Shown: positions 4,826 to 5,337 of the stretch, piece after piece | Layout: the number at the start of each line of letters is the position of its first letter | How positions within the stretch are numbered: the first letter of the stretch is position 1 | Source: Holosporaceae bacterium | Lineage (GTDB): Bacteria > Pseudomonadota > Alphaproteobacteria > UBA3830 | NCBI GenBank assembly: GCA_031267195.1 | Contig: JAIRZO010000015.1 | Location: 1 to 5,337 of the forward strand | Direction of reading: 5' to 3' | Length of the DNA stretch: 5,337 nt | Made by a program: the position numbers and the translations under genes | Notes under the pieces: model-generated | Seen by the model: the letters and a program-made list of their open reading frames with translations, nothing else | Databases searched by the model: none | What the model was told of the DNA's origin: nothing

Positions 4826-5337
4826 TGCTGGATGATTTATTTGCTGAATTGTTCGGTGTGATGGATTCTGCTGCCATTCTTGCATATTGATGAAAAAATT
4901 TTTCTTTCAGCAATTTTTTCGTCATACCGGCGTAATGAATCATGACAGGATGTAGGATCGCATCCATGTGTTCTTCAGAAGAATAAAGATCAGTTCGTAA
5001 AATTTTTGAATACTTCAATGGAATGAAGTTGTATTTTTGCGGTAGAAAGAACTTTTTCCCTTCGCAGGTGTAGTTTAGTATGTCCTGATCGGGATATTTA
5101 AGATAGCTTCTGCGAGACATTTTTACCCATTCTGCATACAAATTTTCGCTACGTATTTTTTTCAGATTCATGAGCAAGAATCCTGAGTTCAGATATTCTC
5201 CGTGGGTTAATTTGTCGAAAAAATGTTTATTTTGATCCTGCTGTGGCCAAAGAAAATCAAGATTGATGATATCCTTCACGCCGGCGATGAGGGAAAAACC
5301 CATATCAATTTTGTTAATTTCTGCCATGTTTTCGCAG
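4812..5337 (-). CDS. Glycosyltransferase family 8, C-terminal part (5' end beyond window)
   Basis: Resembles GT8 retaining glycosyltransferases (LgtC/RfaJ-like), which move glucose or galactose from a nucleotide sugar onto lipopolysaccharide core or other surface glycans. The frame stays open to the window edge (codons for CEN precede the first visible Met at 5327), and the alignment start suggests the catalytic DxD half is outside. ATG 5327 is therefore internal. Numbering from it: MAEINKIDMG fits the region after DxD; YLNSGFLLMNLKKIR (45-59) is the family's F/YxNSGxLLxNL motif; YPDQDILN (78-85) is the PDQDxLN motif; LPQKYN (95-100) matches LPxxYN. HYAG (131-134) contains the His that binds the metal in LgtC. 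The visible sequence is intact and looks richer in A/T than the secretin operon, which may hint at separate acquisition. It converges on the prepilin gene with a 14-bp overlap. Confidence 0.85.
   Translation of the reverse strand, partial: CENMAEINKIDMGFSLIAGVKDIINLDFLWPQQDQNKHFFDKLTHGEYLNSGFLLMNLKKIRSENLYAEWVKMSRRSYLKYPDQDILNYTCEGKKFFLPQKYNFIPLKYSKILRTDLYSSEEHMDAILHPVMIHYAGMTKKLLKEKFFHQYARMAAESITPNNSANKSSSITKF

Noticed and set aside
4885..4925. A/T-rich palindromic stretch as an operon terminator after the prepilin
   Set aside because: The pairing consists only of A-T pairs and lies inside glycosyltransferase coding sequence; there is no GC-rich stem.

Overview
The window looks like a piece of an IS-littered alphaproteobacterial genome, possibly a host-associated lineage such as Holosporales or Rickettsiales. 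The main clue is the signal peptidase I. It carries the long stretch after the catalytic serine (Y-G-Y ... S-P-P-x-F-S-G-R) that I associate with alphaproteobacterial LepB. Decayed transposases of three different families support a genome rich in broken mobile elements. The assignment to an order is inference; no rRNA or other marker gene is present.

Layout. Positions 1-298 hold the 3' end of an IS110-family transposase with a +1 frameshift. From 315 a small ORF with a strong ribosome binding site and a signal-peptide-like start runs into an IS200/IS605 transposase remnant (about 394-643). That remnant has lost its catalytic middle but keeps a right-end-type hairpin at 615-631. Positions 640-773 are non-coding. 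Signal peptidase I (lepB) is on the minus strand at 774-1625, with a good promoter at 1662-1691. A 557-bp ISAs1-family deletion derivative with near-perfect 19-bp terminal inverted repeats (1711-2267) lies between lepB and the next, divergent, transcription unit. That unit has its own promoter (2286-2315) and encodes an MshL/PilN-like outer-membrane secretin lipoprotein (to 4160) and, 14 bp later, a type IV prepilin-like protein (4175-4825). A minus-strand family 8 glycosyltransferase (4812 to beyond 5337) converges on the prepilin gene and overlaps its 3' end by 14 bp.

How the genes fit together. The secretin and prepilin are probably one small operon contributing to a type IV pilus or type II secretion-like machine. 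The secretin would be the outer-membrane gate and the prepilin a pilus or pseudopilus subunit. The assembly ATPase, platform protein and prepilin peptidase are not in the window and must lie elsewhere if the machine works. LepB is the general Sec signal peptidase. It would not process the lipoprotein secretin (signal peptidase II) or the prepilin (prepilin peptidase). The glycosyltransferase is probably involved in lipopolysaccharide or other surface glycan synthesis. I see no tRNA, rRNA, CRISPR array or obvious new defence system.
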